Assembly: GCA_964426675.1 (NCBI GenBank)
Contig: CAYRRM010000086.1
Location: forward strand, 1 to 6,182
Direction of reading: 5' to 3'
Length of the DNA stretch: 6,182 nt
Origin: DYMC01 sp035406705
Lineage (GTDB): Bacteria; Verrucomicrobiota; Lentisphaeria; Victivallales; GWF2-50-93
The notes beneath the pieces are model-generated. The model saw nothing but the letters and a program-made list of their open reading frames with translations, was not told where the DNA came from and did no database searches. How positions within the stretch are numbered: position 1 is the first letter of the stretch; each line of letters opens with the position of its first letter. This document shows positions 1 to 5,837 of this stretch, piece after piece. The translations under genes and the position numbers were made by a program.

Positions 1-1059
1 TACATCTCCACAAATTAAATTCCACGAAAATGGGGTGCCTTTTTTAATATCTATTAGCGCCTTTCTATTAATGATAGTGTTTAAATTTTTAGGTTTAACT
101 CCATATCCCGGGCGGATGGAGCGGATATTTTCTTCGGCGAAGGTTTCGCCTGCCTTCATGTCTTTCACAACAAAGAGAGAACGGCGAAAGACACGGCTTG
201 CTTTTTCGTGTTCTGTGACTTCGTAACTTACCTTGCCAAGGGCTTTTTCTGCTATTCGGACGGCGTTCACCATTTCTTTGAATTCATGGGGTTCGAGGGA
301 AAAGGCACTGTCAGGGCCTGGTATTTTCCTTGAAAGGGTAAAATGCTTTTCGATAATGCATGCACCAAGGGCAACTGCCGCTACTGGCACGGCTATACCG
401 AGCGTATGGTCTGAGAGCCCAACGGGACAGCCAAAGGCCTCGGCCATGTGAGGTATGGTTCTCAGGTTTATCTCCTCAGGTGGGGCAGGATATGCACTGG
501 TGCACTTGAGCAGGGCGATTTCTTTACACCCTACCTCTCTCGCTGCCTGAACGGCCTCTTCTATTTCCCCAAGTGTTGCCATGCCCGTTGATATGATTAT
601 AGGCTTACCAGTTTGGGCGACGTATTGGATGAGTGGAACATCCACAAGTTCAAAAGAGGCGATTTTATAGCATGGCACATCCATCTTTTCCAAAAAGTCT
701 ACAACTGTTTTATCAAAAGGTGTTGAAAAAAGCTCCATACCAAGGTCATTTGCAATCCTTTTCAATTCCGGCTGCCACTCCCAAGGTGTATAGGCCTCTT
801 TATATAATTCATAAAGTGTTTTTCCTTCCCAGATTGTTCCTTTACCTATCCGGAAGTATTCATTATCACAATCAATAGTCATAGTATCTGGTGTGTATGT
901 CTGTAGTTTTATAGCATCAGCACCTGCTTCCTTTGCTGCTTTTATAAGCTCAACCGCCTGATTAAAATCCTGGTTGTGATTGGCAGAAAGTTCTGCAATA
1001 ATAAATACAGGGTGTTCCCCACCGATTATCTTATTGCTAAACTTTATTTCTTTCCTCAT
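1..1059 (-). CDS. pseI: Pseudaminic acid synthase PseI, 3' end just off the left edge
   Basis: The frame is open for 353 codons from the ATG at 1059 to base 1 without a stop. NeuB-family synthases are about 340-355 residues, so only the last few codons are likely missing. The family condenses a 2,4-diacetamido-trideoxy hexose with phosphoenolpyruvate in the cytoplasm. Visible motifs: AELSANHN (residues 22-29, the PseI form), KLQTYTPDTMTIDC (51-64), FSTPFD (111-116), YKIASFEL (131-138), STGMA (157-161), CTSAYPAPPEE (186-196), GLSDHT (214-219) and EKHFT (237-241). The two histidines (218 and 239) match the metal-binding pair known in NeuB. A C-terminal SAF (antifreeze-like) domain spans about 288-353 with RPGYGVKP at 316-323. 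It starts 11 bases after the deacetylase stop, with GGAAGG upstream. The PseI call rests on the ELSANHN and DCDNEYF...W signatures; a close relative making another nonulosonate is not excluded. Confidence 0.9.
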   Translation of the reverse strand, partial: MRKEIKFSNKIIGGEHPVFIIAELSANHNQDFNQAVELIKAAKEAGADAIKLQTYTPDTMTIDCDNEYFRIGKGTIWEGKTLYELYKEAYTPWEWQPELKRIANDLGMELFSTPFDKTVVDFLEKMDVPCYKIASFELVDVPLIQYVAQTGKPIIISTGMATLGEIEEAVQAAREVGCKEIALLKCTSAYPAPPEEINLRTIPHMAEAFGCPVGLSDHTLGIAVPVAAVALGACIIEKHFTLSRKIPGPDSAFSLEPHEFKEMVNAVRIAEKALGKVSYEVTEHEKASRVFRRSLFVVKDMKAGETFAEENIRSIRPGYGVKPKNLNTIINRKALIDIKKGTPFSWNLICGDV

Positions 1060-1064
1060 AACGG

Positions 1065-1070
1065 CCTTCC
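1065..1070 (-). promoter_or_regulatory. Ribosome binding site of pseI
   Basis: GGAAGG on the minus strand lies five bases before the ATG at 1059, within the 11-base gap after the deacetylase stop. It supports this start for pseI. Confidence 0.55.
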
Positions 1071-1763
1071 TTACTTTATTTCTCTTATTAATTCAAATGC
1101 CTCTGCTGCTTTTACCCCTGCAATTGATCCCCACCTATATGAAACCGCCTTTAGTGCGTCCGGAGAGCGAGGATGAGGAAAAGCCCGAACCTCAGTCTCA
1201 TACATAAGCATTGCATTAACTTTCTTTTCAAGCGTTTTTTCTATATCAATGAAAACATTAGGTTTGAATGTTGTGCCAAACTGTCCAAAAGCCCAATCGG
1301 TAGACGATGGTATTTCATATGTATAAACAGTCTTAACAGTCTTTCCTAAAATAGGCCTGGTAGCTGTAATTGTAGCCCGATGCACAATTGAATGGTCTAT
1401 ATTTAAATCACCACTATGATGTGTAAAAATAATTGAAGGCTTAACCTTATCAATTATTGATTCTATAATTTTAATTATATCTAGCAAGGAAACAGTGTCA
1501 AAACGGTTATCAGGAAGATCAAATAAAAACAATTCTTTAATTCCTAAAAATTCGGCTACACTTTTACAGCTCTCTTTTAACTTTTTTAAATCCTGGCTGT
1601 CTGCTATAGCTCGGTTATTGTAACGCGAAGTAATTCCTTCTCCAAGAATAGCAACATATACTTCTATTCCTTCTTCTACAAATCTTGCAATTGTGCCACC
1701 GCAACTTAGAACTTCATCATCAGGATGGGCTGCTATAACTAAAATGCTGTCCATACTTCTCAT
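1071..1763 (-). CDS. PIG-L/LmbE family deacetylase
   Basis: A 230-residue protein of the zinc-dependent PIG-L (LmbE-like) N-deacetylase family, which removes acetyl groups from N-acetylated amino sugars and similar substrates. The N-terminal signature AAHPDDE is at residues 11-17 (H13, D15, D16), followed by SCGGT. The second metal and active-site region is FTHHSGDLNIDHSIVH at 113-128, where H124 is the expected third zinc ligand. The C-terminal RSPDALKAVSYRWG (199-212) and AEAFELIRE (220-228) are typical of sugar-acting members. No signal peptide or membrane segment is seen, so it is probably cytoplasmic. The start is taken at 1763 because its ATG overlaps the methyltransferase TGA (ATGA); the ATG at 1754 (residue 4) is possible. 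The family is certain but the substrate is not. Its place among nonulosonate genes suggests deacetylation of a diacetamido sugar or its nonulosonate product. The 3' part (near 1141-1200) is much GC-richer than the rest. Confidence 0.88.
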   Translation of the reverse strand: MRSMDSILVIAAHPDDEVLSCGGTIARFVEEGIEVYVAILGEGITSRYNNRAIADSQDLKKLKESCKSVAEFLGIKELFLFDLPDNRFDTVSLLDIIKIIESIIDKVKPSIIFTHHSGDLNIDHSIVHRATITATRPILGKTVKTVYTYEIPSSTDWAFGQFGTTFKPNVFIDIEKTLEKKVNAMLMYETEVRAFPHPRSPDALKAVSYRWGSIAGVKAAEAFELIREIK

Positions 1764-2425
1764 ATTTTTTTGGCGACGAAATTCCAGGCGGCAAATTTAA
1801 ATTTATCTTTTGGGATTAATCTGTTAACGACTTTTAATTCCATGACTTCAATCTCAAAACCTTCAAACAATTCTATCAAATGCTCGATATCTGAAAAGTG
1901 TACATTACCAGTACATGCAAATTGGCCGTTCACATAATCCTTTTTTGTGAATGGATCGTCAGTCGCCCAACCTTTTCTAAAATCGCTGTGTTTAGTAGAA
2001 AACCAATCTATTCCGATGTATTTCCCCCCAGGTATAATTTTATCTTTAATGATTTTTAGCGCATTTCTTATTGCATGTGTGGAGTTATGGGTAAGAGAAG
2101 CTCTATCGACTACAAGGTCGTATTTATGGGAAAATGGTATATCTTTTGTGAAGTCAGCGACAGTTAAATTATTTTTAATTTTGGGAAATTTTCTTTTGAG
2201 CATTCTAATAATAACTTCGCTACCATCTATTCCATAATAGTTAACAGGCAAGGAAAGGAAAAAGGGTATATTTGCACCAGCACCGCAACCGAGTTCCAGC
2301 ACATTAGAGGAGGGTGACAATTCTCTGCAATACCTTTTAACATAACTTACCAGGTCACTCCATGGCCAAATACTTAAATGTTTATTCCCTTTATATATCT
2401 GATTCCATTCATTTGAAAAAGTCAT
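1760..2425 (-). CDS. Class I SAM-dependent methyltransferase
   Basis: A 221-residue protein with a Rossmann-type S-adenosylmethionine fold. Motif I is VLELGCGAGAN (42-52). The acidic residue that usually contacts the SAM ribose is in YGIDGSE (64-70, D67). ADFTKDIPF (90-98) and YDLVVDRASLTH (102-113) are the post-I and motif II regions, and IIPGGKYIGIDWFS (130-143) is the motif III area. The N-terminal LSIWPWSDLVSYVKRY stretch (17-32) resembles methyltransferases found in surface-glycan loci. It is probably a small-molecule sugar O- or N-methyltransferase; the sequence does not show the acceptor. The start is firm: AGGAGG is well placed upstream and the ATG shares one base with the wbqC-family stop (TAATG). 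Its stop forms an ATGA overlap with the deacetylase. A run of seven A lies just before the stop. Confidence 0.85.
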   Translation of the reverse strand: MTFSNEWNQIYKGNKHLSIWPWSDLVSYVKRYCRELSPSSNVLELGCGAGANIPFFLSLPVNYYGIDGSEVIIRMLKRKFPKIKNNLTVADFTKDIPFSHKYDLVVDRASLTHNSTHAIRNALKIIKDKIIPGGKYIGIDWFSTKHSDFRKGWATDDPFTKKDYVNGQFACTGNVHFSDIEHLIELFEGFEIEVMELKVVNRLIPKDKFKFAAWNFVAKKI

Positions 2426-3105
2426 TACCTACCTCCTGTTATTAGACTTACCTCGTGTGTATTCATGCAAAAGTCAACTATTCCCATAAATGGTAAAAAA
2501 TCGCCATATAGTTGGGGGTATTGAGGATGCATAAATTCTTGAAACTCGACAATTATACCTTCACTCAAAAATTTATCTATTTCGAGGTAATTCTTGCCAT
2601 GTATGCCCGATATGTAATGGTCAGCTTTGCAATACTTGCAAATTTGAAGTATCAAGTCAGATTTGTAACCTTTAACGGGCAACTGACTTGCGCGAATAAT
2701 TTTTGTTTTAATTTGTAATTCCTCCAACCAAAATGATAAATGTTCCCAACATAAATCCGACAAAAACTCATAATCATTCATATATAACTCTTCAAGTTTG
2801 GGAAACAGTTCATTAAATCTCCGCGCTTTTTTGTAATTCTGATATATAGAATTGATATGTTTTTTTTTCCAATTCTGCTTGTTATCAATCTTTGTTTGCA
2901 ATAATGTCTCACTTGTATGTCCTTTTGTGATGACTGGGACGGTTAACCAGATTGGGCCCTGTGGTGTTTTTATTCTATTTCTATTAATGTAGCTGTTTTT
3001 CTCAAATTGGACATTATCAAGAAAAATGAAAAAATCACTTCTTACAATTTTATCAAAATAACCAAGCCATGGGAGATACGCTGGTTGATGAGCCGACAAG
3101 ATCAT
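2425..3105 (-). CDS. WbqC family protein
   Basis: A 226-residue WbqC-like protein. The N-terminal signature is complete: AHQPAYLPWLGYFDKI (5-20), then DFFIFLDNVQFEK (24-36) and INRNRIK (40-46). The later conserved parts are also present: DHYISGIHGKNYL (162-174), VEFQEFMHPQYPQL (186-199) and the FMGIVDFCMNTHEV region (206-219) near the C-terminus. The family is found in O-antigen, capsule and other glycan clusters, but its chemistry is unproven as far as I know. A role in adding an acyl or amino-acid group to a sugar has been suggested. Its ATG overlaps the aminotransferase TGA (ATGA), with AAAGGGGG ten bases upstream. The end of the gene (codons for TGGR) also carries the Shine-Dalgarno of the methyltransferase. 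A run of nine A encodes K80-K82. Confidence 0.87.
   Translation of the reverse strand: MILSAHQPAYLPWLGYFDKIVRSDFFIFLDNVQFEKNSYINRNRIKTPQGPIWLTVPVITKGHTSETLLQTKIDNKQNWKKKHINSIYQNYKKARRFNELFPKLEELYMNDYEFLSDLCWEHLSFWLEELQIKTKIIRASQLPVKGYKSDLILQICKYCKADHYISGIHGKNYLEIDKFLSEGIIVEFQEFMHPQYPQLYGDFLPFMGIVDFCMNTHEVSLITGGR
2432..2437 (-). promoter_or_regulatory. Ribosome binding site of the methyltransferase gene
   Basis: A perfect AGGAGG lies six bases before the ATG at 2425 and inside the last codons of the WbqC-family gene. It fixes the methyltransferase start and suggests translational coupling through the TAATG junction. Confidence 0.8.
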
Positions 3106-4127
3106 TTGGATAAAACCCCCTTTATGATAAGATCTACCTCATTTTCAGAAAGAGACGGGTAAATTGGCAAAGAGACGGTCATTTTTGATAATTTAAAAGC
3201 GTTTGGGAAAAAATTGCCATCACCTAACAGCTCCCAATCTTCTATTGGTGCAATAGCCGAAACCCCGATTGAAGAGAGTTTTTTAATTAGATTTAGTGGA
3301 TTTGTAGTTAACATAACCGCTCTGTATCTAACAGGTTTTAGGTGCCCCTTATCCTTTTCGTGAATGTCAAGTAAATTTAGACCCGCCTCTTTGTATCGAA
3401 TGAATATTTCATCTCTCAATTTTAAAAATAATTGCAGTTTACGTAATTGTACTCTTCCTATTGCAGCCTGTATATCACCCATTTTAAAATTAAATCTTGG
3501 CAATTTATCATGACGTAAGTCAAATTCCCTATAATCACGAATAGAATTAATTAACGATTTATCCTGTGATACAACCATTCCTCCATATCCACCTGTGGTT
3601 ATTAATTTTGTCGCATAAAAGGAAAATACCCCTAACTTACCGAATAAACCAACATGTTTGTCGGCAATTTTTGCACCGAGTGCCTGTGCACAATCTTCAA
3701 TAATTAAAACATTTTCACTCTCTATTTGCTGAAAATCTACCGGAAGTCCATACATATGAGGTATTATTGCAATTTTAGCTCTGGATTCAATAAGCTTATA
3801 TGAATCAATATTTGGAGAGTTAATTCCTACATCTATAAGAACTTCAATTCCACCTGCCATAGCTACAGCATGCCTCAATGCCGAACACGAATAAACAGGA
3901 ATAGCAATCTTTTTGCATTTTGCACCAAGAACCCATAATGCCAAAAAGAGTGCAGCAGTTCCACTAGAAACTGCTACTGCATGACCGTGGGCTAATCCAA
4001 TAAAATCACAAAATTCATTTTCAAATGCCTCCACTTCCGCCCCCTGAGCAATCCAATCTGTGCGCAATACCCTTATGGCGGCCTCTTCTTCTTCCATTCC
4101 TAATGTGGGTTTATTGTGTGGAATCAT
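3102..4127 (-). CDS. DegT/DnrJ/EryC1/StrS family PLP-dependent aminotransferase
   Basis: A 341-residue nucleotide-sugar aminotransferase of fold type I. It begins MIPHNKPTLG and ends with the usual SLPIYPSLSENEVD (319-332). Family landmarks: DWIAQG (24-29), SSGTAAL (54-60, phosphate-binding turn), the PVYSCSA region (77-83), PHMYGLPVD (113-121), IIEDCAQALGA (142-152, with D145 facing the PLP ring) and FSFYATK (168-174, with K174 the expected Schiff-base lysine). Members usually move an amino group from glutamate to a keto-sugar nucleotide; the exact substrate is not readable here. The frame is open up to an ATG at 4325, but the preceding 66 codons have no family match and lie over the formyltransferase gene. 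The ATG at 4127 gives the standard N-terminus and a 17-base overlap. Its Shine-Dalgarno is weak, so coupled translation is likely. The usual TGEGG loop after the lysine reads TGGYGG. Confidence 0.88.
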   Translation of the reverse strand: MIPHNKPTLGMEEEEAAIRVLRTDWIAQGAEVEAFENEFCDFIGLAHGHAVAVSSGTAALFLALWVLGAKCKKIAIPVYSCSALRHAVAMAGGIEVLIDVGINSPNIDSYKLIESRAKIAIIPHMYGLPVDFQQIESENVLIIEDCAQALGAKIADKHVGLFGKLGVFSFYATKLITTGGYGGMVVSQDKSLINSIRDYREFDLRHDKLPRFNFKMGDIQAAIGRVQLRKLQLFLKLRDEIFIRYKEAGLNLLDIHEKDKGHLKPVRYRAVMLTTNPLNLIKKLSSIGVSAIAPIEDWELLGDGNFFPNAFKLSKMTVSLPIYPSLSENEVDLIIKGVLSK

Positions 4128-4794
4128 AGAATATAATCTCAAGGTCGTCAGGGAATTTTGGTTCAAACTCAGGTTGTATAAATATAAAATATTTATAACC
4201 ATTATAAAAGAAAAAAGCAGGGTGTTGTGGCTCGCTGGCCCGAAGCTTATCAACAATTTCTTTAAGTCGTTCATCAAGTGAAATTTCATTATCATCTCTA
4301 TATCTTCTTTTAAAATAGGTTTCATTACCAGTTTGTTTCATTCCTTTTAATGGTTTGTCTTTAAACTTCTCGAGGATTTTTTTTATTAATATTAATGAAA
4401 TATCATTATCCCATTGTCTCAGAATAGTTGCCGTATAATTATCCTTCATCTTGAATCTCGCTTTAACTATTATATCACCTGAGTCTACCTCATTTGCAGC
4501 AAATAACCCTGTAATCGTGTAATACTCTTCCTTATTTACTATTGTATAGTAAATGGGTGCCCATCCTTTTCCCTTTGGCAAATCAGAAGTGTGAAATAAA
4601 ATAATATTGCTTATTCCATTCAAACCATGGATTATTTTTTTATAGTTCCAAAGAATCACTAGATCGTAATCTTCTGGATGTTCCGGAAATGTTTCCCCTA
4701 CTGTTATTGAAACATCATAGAGATACTTTTTTAGCAAATCATAAGAGCAAAATTCCTCAAGATTGTTTACTAAGAAAAAAATTTTTTTCTTCAT
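4111..4794 (-). CDS. Formyltransferase family protein (sugar N-formyltransferase-like)
   Basis: A 227-residue protein related to methionyl-tRNA formyltransferase and to sugar N-formyltransferases, which use 10-formyltetrahydrofolate. The core loop is FHTSDLPKGKGWAP (67-80), followed by GLFAANEVDSGDII (96-109), which carries the catalytic-type aspartate D104. H68 is the expected catalytic histidine. The Asn normally two residues before it (N-x-H) is a Leu here. The tail RYRDDNEIS (164-172) and KLRASEPQHPAFFFYNG (183-199) is the usual linker and C-terminal region. It is too short for a housekeeping Fmt (about 310 residues) and lies in a glycan operon, so formylation of an amino sugar or nonulosonate is the likely role (inference). 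Its ATG overlaps the upstream synthase TGA (ATGA), with GGGGGAG about 11 bases before the start. Codons 2-8 are extremely A/T-rich. Confidence 0.83.
   Translation of the reverse strand: MKKKIFFLVNNLEEFCSYDLLKKYLYDVSITVGETFPEHPEDYDLVILWNYKKIIHGLNGISNIILFHTSDLPKGKGWAPIYYTIVNKEEYYTITGLFAANEVDSGDIIVKARFKMKDNYTATILRQWDNDISLILIKKILEKFKDKPLKGMKQTGNETYFKRRYRDDNEISLDERLKEIVDKLRASEPQHPAFFFYNGYKYFIFIQPEFEPKFPDDLEIIFYDSTQ
4772..4791. repeat. 20-base perfect palindrome of A/T tracts at the formyltransferase start
   Basis: AAG, seven A, seven T and CTT form a perfect palindrome without a loop, covering codons 2-8 of the formyltransferase. It contains two 7-base homopolymer runs. It has almost no G:C pairs, so it is a poor terminator. 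It may be only the result of Lys/Phe codons in an AT-rich gene. Confidence 0.6.
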
Positions 4795-5837
4795 AAAAGA
4801 ACAGGCTCCCCCTTGTAATAATTTTTACAGGCTTTCTTACCAACTAACATGGGAAAATACTTTGGTGGCAGACCATTACCTCCTTTAACGCGCAACGTAG
4901 TAAGATTCATCTCTGTAAATGTATTGCCTTTTTTAATTTGGCAAGCCGCAACAATTACCCTTCTAAACTCTTTTATATTAATCAACTCTGTTGAGGTGGG
5001 ACGAACAATCGGATTGCCTAACATGAGGTGAGACAATCTTATAGTGTCAATCCATTTTTTCAGTCCTTTTGGATTTTCCGAAAACCAGTGATCTGGCCCT
5101 GGTAAATTATTATCTAAAGTAAAATGTTTTTCAAATAAAACGGCGCCTAAGGCTACAGCGACACACGCGGCAATAGCGCCTTGGGTATGGTCAGAATACC
5201 CCAATATAAGTTCAGGAAAGACATTCTTCAAAGTTTGCAATTTTAATAAATTTGCGTCCTCAGGCGGCGTGGGATACTGAGAAGTACAAAGCATAAGAAT
5301 TGTGGGATACCCTTCAAATGTTCCAACTGTTTCAAGAGTCTCAAAAACTTCAGCCAAATTAGCCATACCACATGACAGGATGATTGGCAAACCTGTTTTT
5401 TCGTATTTTTTTAATAAAGGTAGATTAGTAAAATCATCAGAGCCTACTTTAATGGCTGGGATCCCAATTTTAAGAAGAAATTGCAAATCAGTATAATTCT
5501 GTGGTGTAGACAAGAAAATGATCTTTTCTTCATCGCATTTTCTTTTTATTAAAAACCACTCCTTTTCCGAAAACTCATATCGTTTAAACATATCTAACAT
5601 ACTTTCTGTTATTTGCTTACCCTGTGATATATATGTGTATGTTAAAGCTGGGTCTCCAACAAATTCTTCTGCTTTGAAAGTTTGAAATTTAACTGCATTT
5701 GCACCACATTCTTTTGCCACTCGAATCATCTCGAAAGCTTTCTCAAGCTCTCCATTATGATTTATTCCGACTTCTGCTACAATAAAAGGTGGTTGGCCTG
5801 ATCCTACTAGGTAATCCCCAATTCTTATTTCAGACAT
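4791..5837 (-). CDS. NeuB-family nonulosonate (sialic acid-type) synthase, divergent from PseI
   Basis: A complete 348-residue synthase expected to condense phosphoenolpyruvate with an N-acyl amino sugar. Motifs: AEVGINHNG (21-29), VKFQTFKAEEF (49-59), FLSTPQNYTDLQFL (108-121), IKVGSDDFTNLPLL (129-142), LSCGMA (154-159), CTSQYPTPPED (184-194), GYSDHT (213-218) and EKHFTLDNNLPGPDHWFS (236-253). H217 and H238 match the metal ligands of NeuB. The SAF domain is at about 288-348 with RVKGGNGLPP at 316-325. VGINHNG places it nearer sialic or legionaminic acid synthases than PseI, but STPQ in place of STPF and GSDD in place of GSGE are unusual. I therefore do not assign neuB or legI. It overlaps the pseG stop by 8 bases and has a perfect AGGAGG. 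It is only distantly similar to the other synthase in this window, so it is not a recent duplicate. Confidence 0.88.
   Translation of the reverse strand: MSEIRIGDYLVGSGQPPFIVAEVGINHNGELEKAFEMIRVAKECGANAVKFQTFKAEEFVGDPALTYTYISQGKQITESMLDMFKRYEFSEKEWFLIKRKCDEEKIIFLSTPQNYTDLQFLLKIGIPAIKVGSDDFTNLPLLKKYEKTGLPIILSCGMANLAEVFETLETVGTFEGYPTILMLCTSQYPTPPEDANLLKLQTLKNVFPELILGYSDHTQGAIAACVAVALGAVLFEKHFTLDNNLPGPDHWFSENPKGLKKWIDTIRLSHLMLGNPIVRPTSTELINIKEFRRVIVAACQIKKGNTFTEMNLTTLRVKGGNGLPPKYFPMLVGKKACKNYYKGEPVLL

Noticed and set aside
35..1207. Plus-strand open frames opposite pseI and the deacetylase.
   Set aside because: They lie opposite strongly conserved minus-strand genes, show no recognisable domain and overlap each other.
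1947..2237. A 96-codon plus-strand frame opposite the methyltransferase.
   Set aside because: It is antisense to the conserved SAM-binding gene and its hydrophobic look follows from the opposite-strand codons.
4128..4325. N-terminal extension of 66 codons on the aminotransferase.
   Set aside because: It has no family similarity, lies over the formyltransferase C-terminal region, and the MIPHNKPTLG start at 4127 is the standard N-terminus of the family.
4772..4791. A/T palindrome as a transcription terminator.
   Set aside because: It has no GC stem or loop and lies inside overlapping genes of one operon.
4111..4794. Housekeeping methionyl-tRNA formyltransferase (fmt).
   Set aside because: It is only 227 residues, lacks the N-x-H motif and the usual Fmt C-terminal domain, and sits in a sugar operon without def or tRNA-modification genes.
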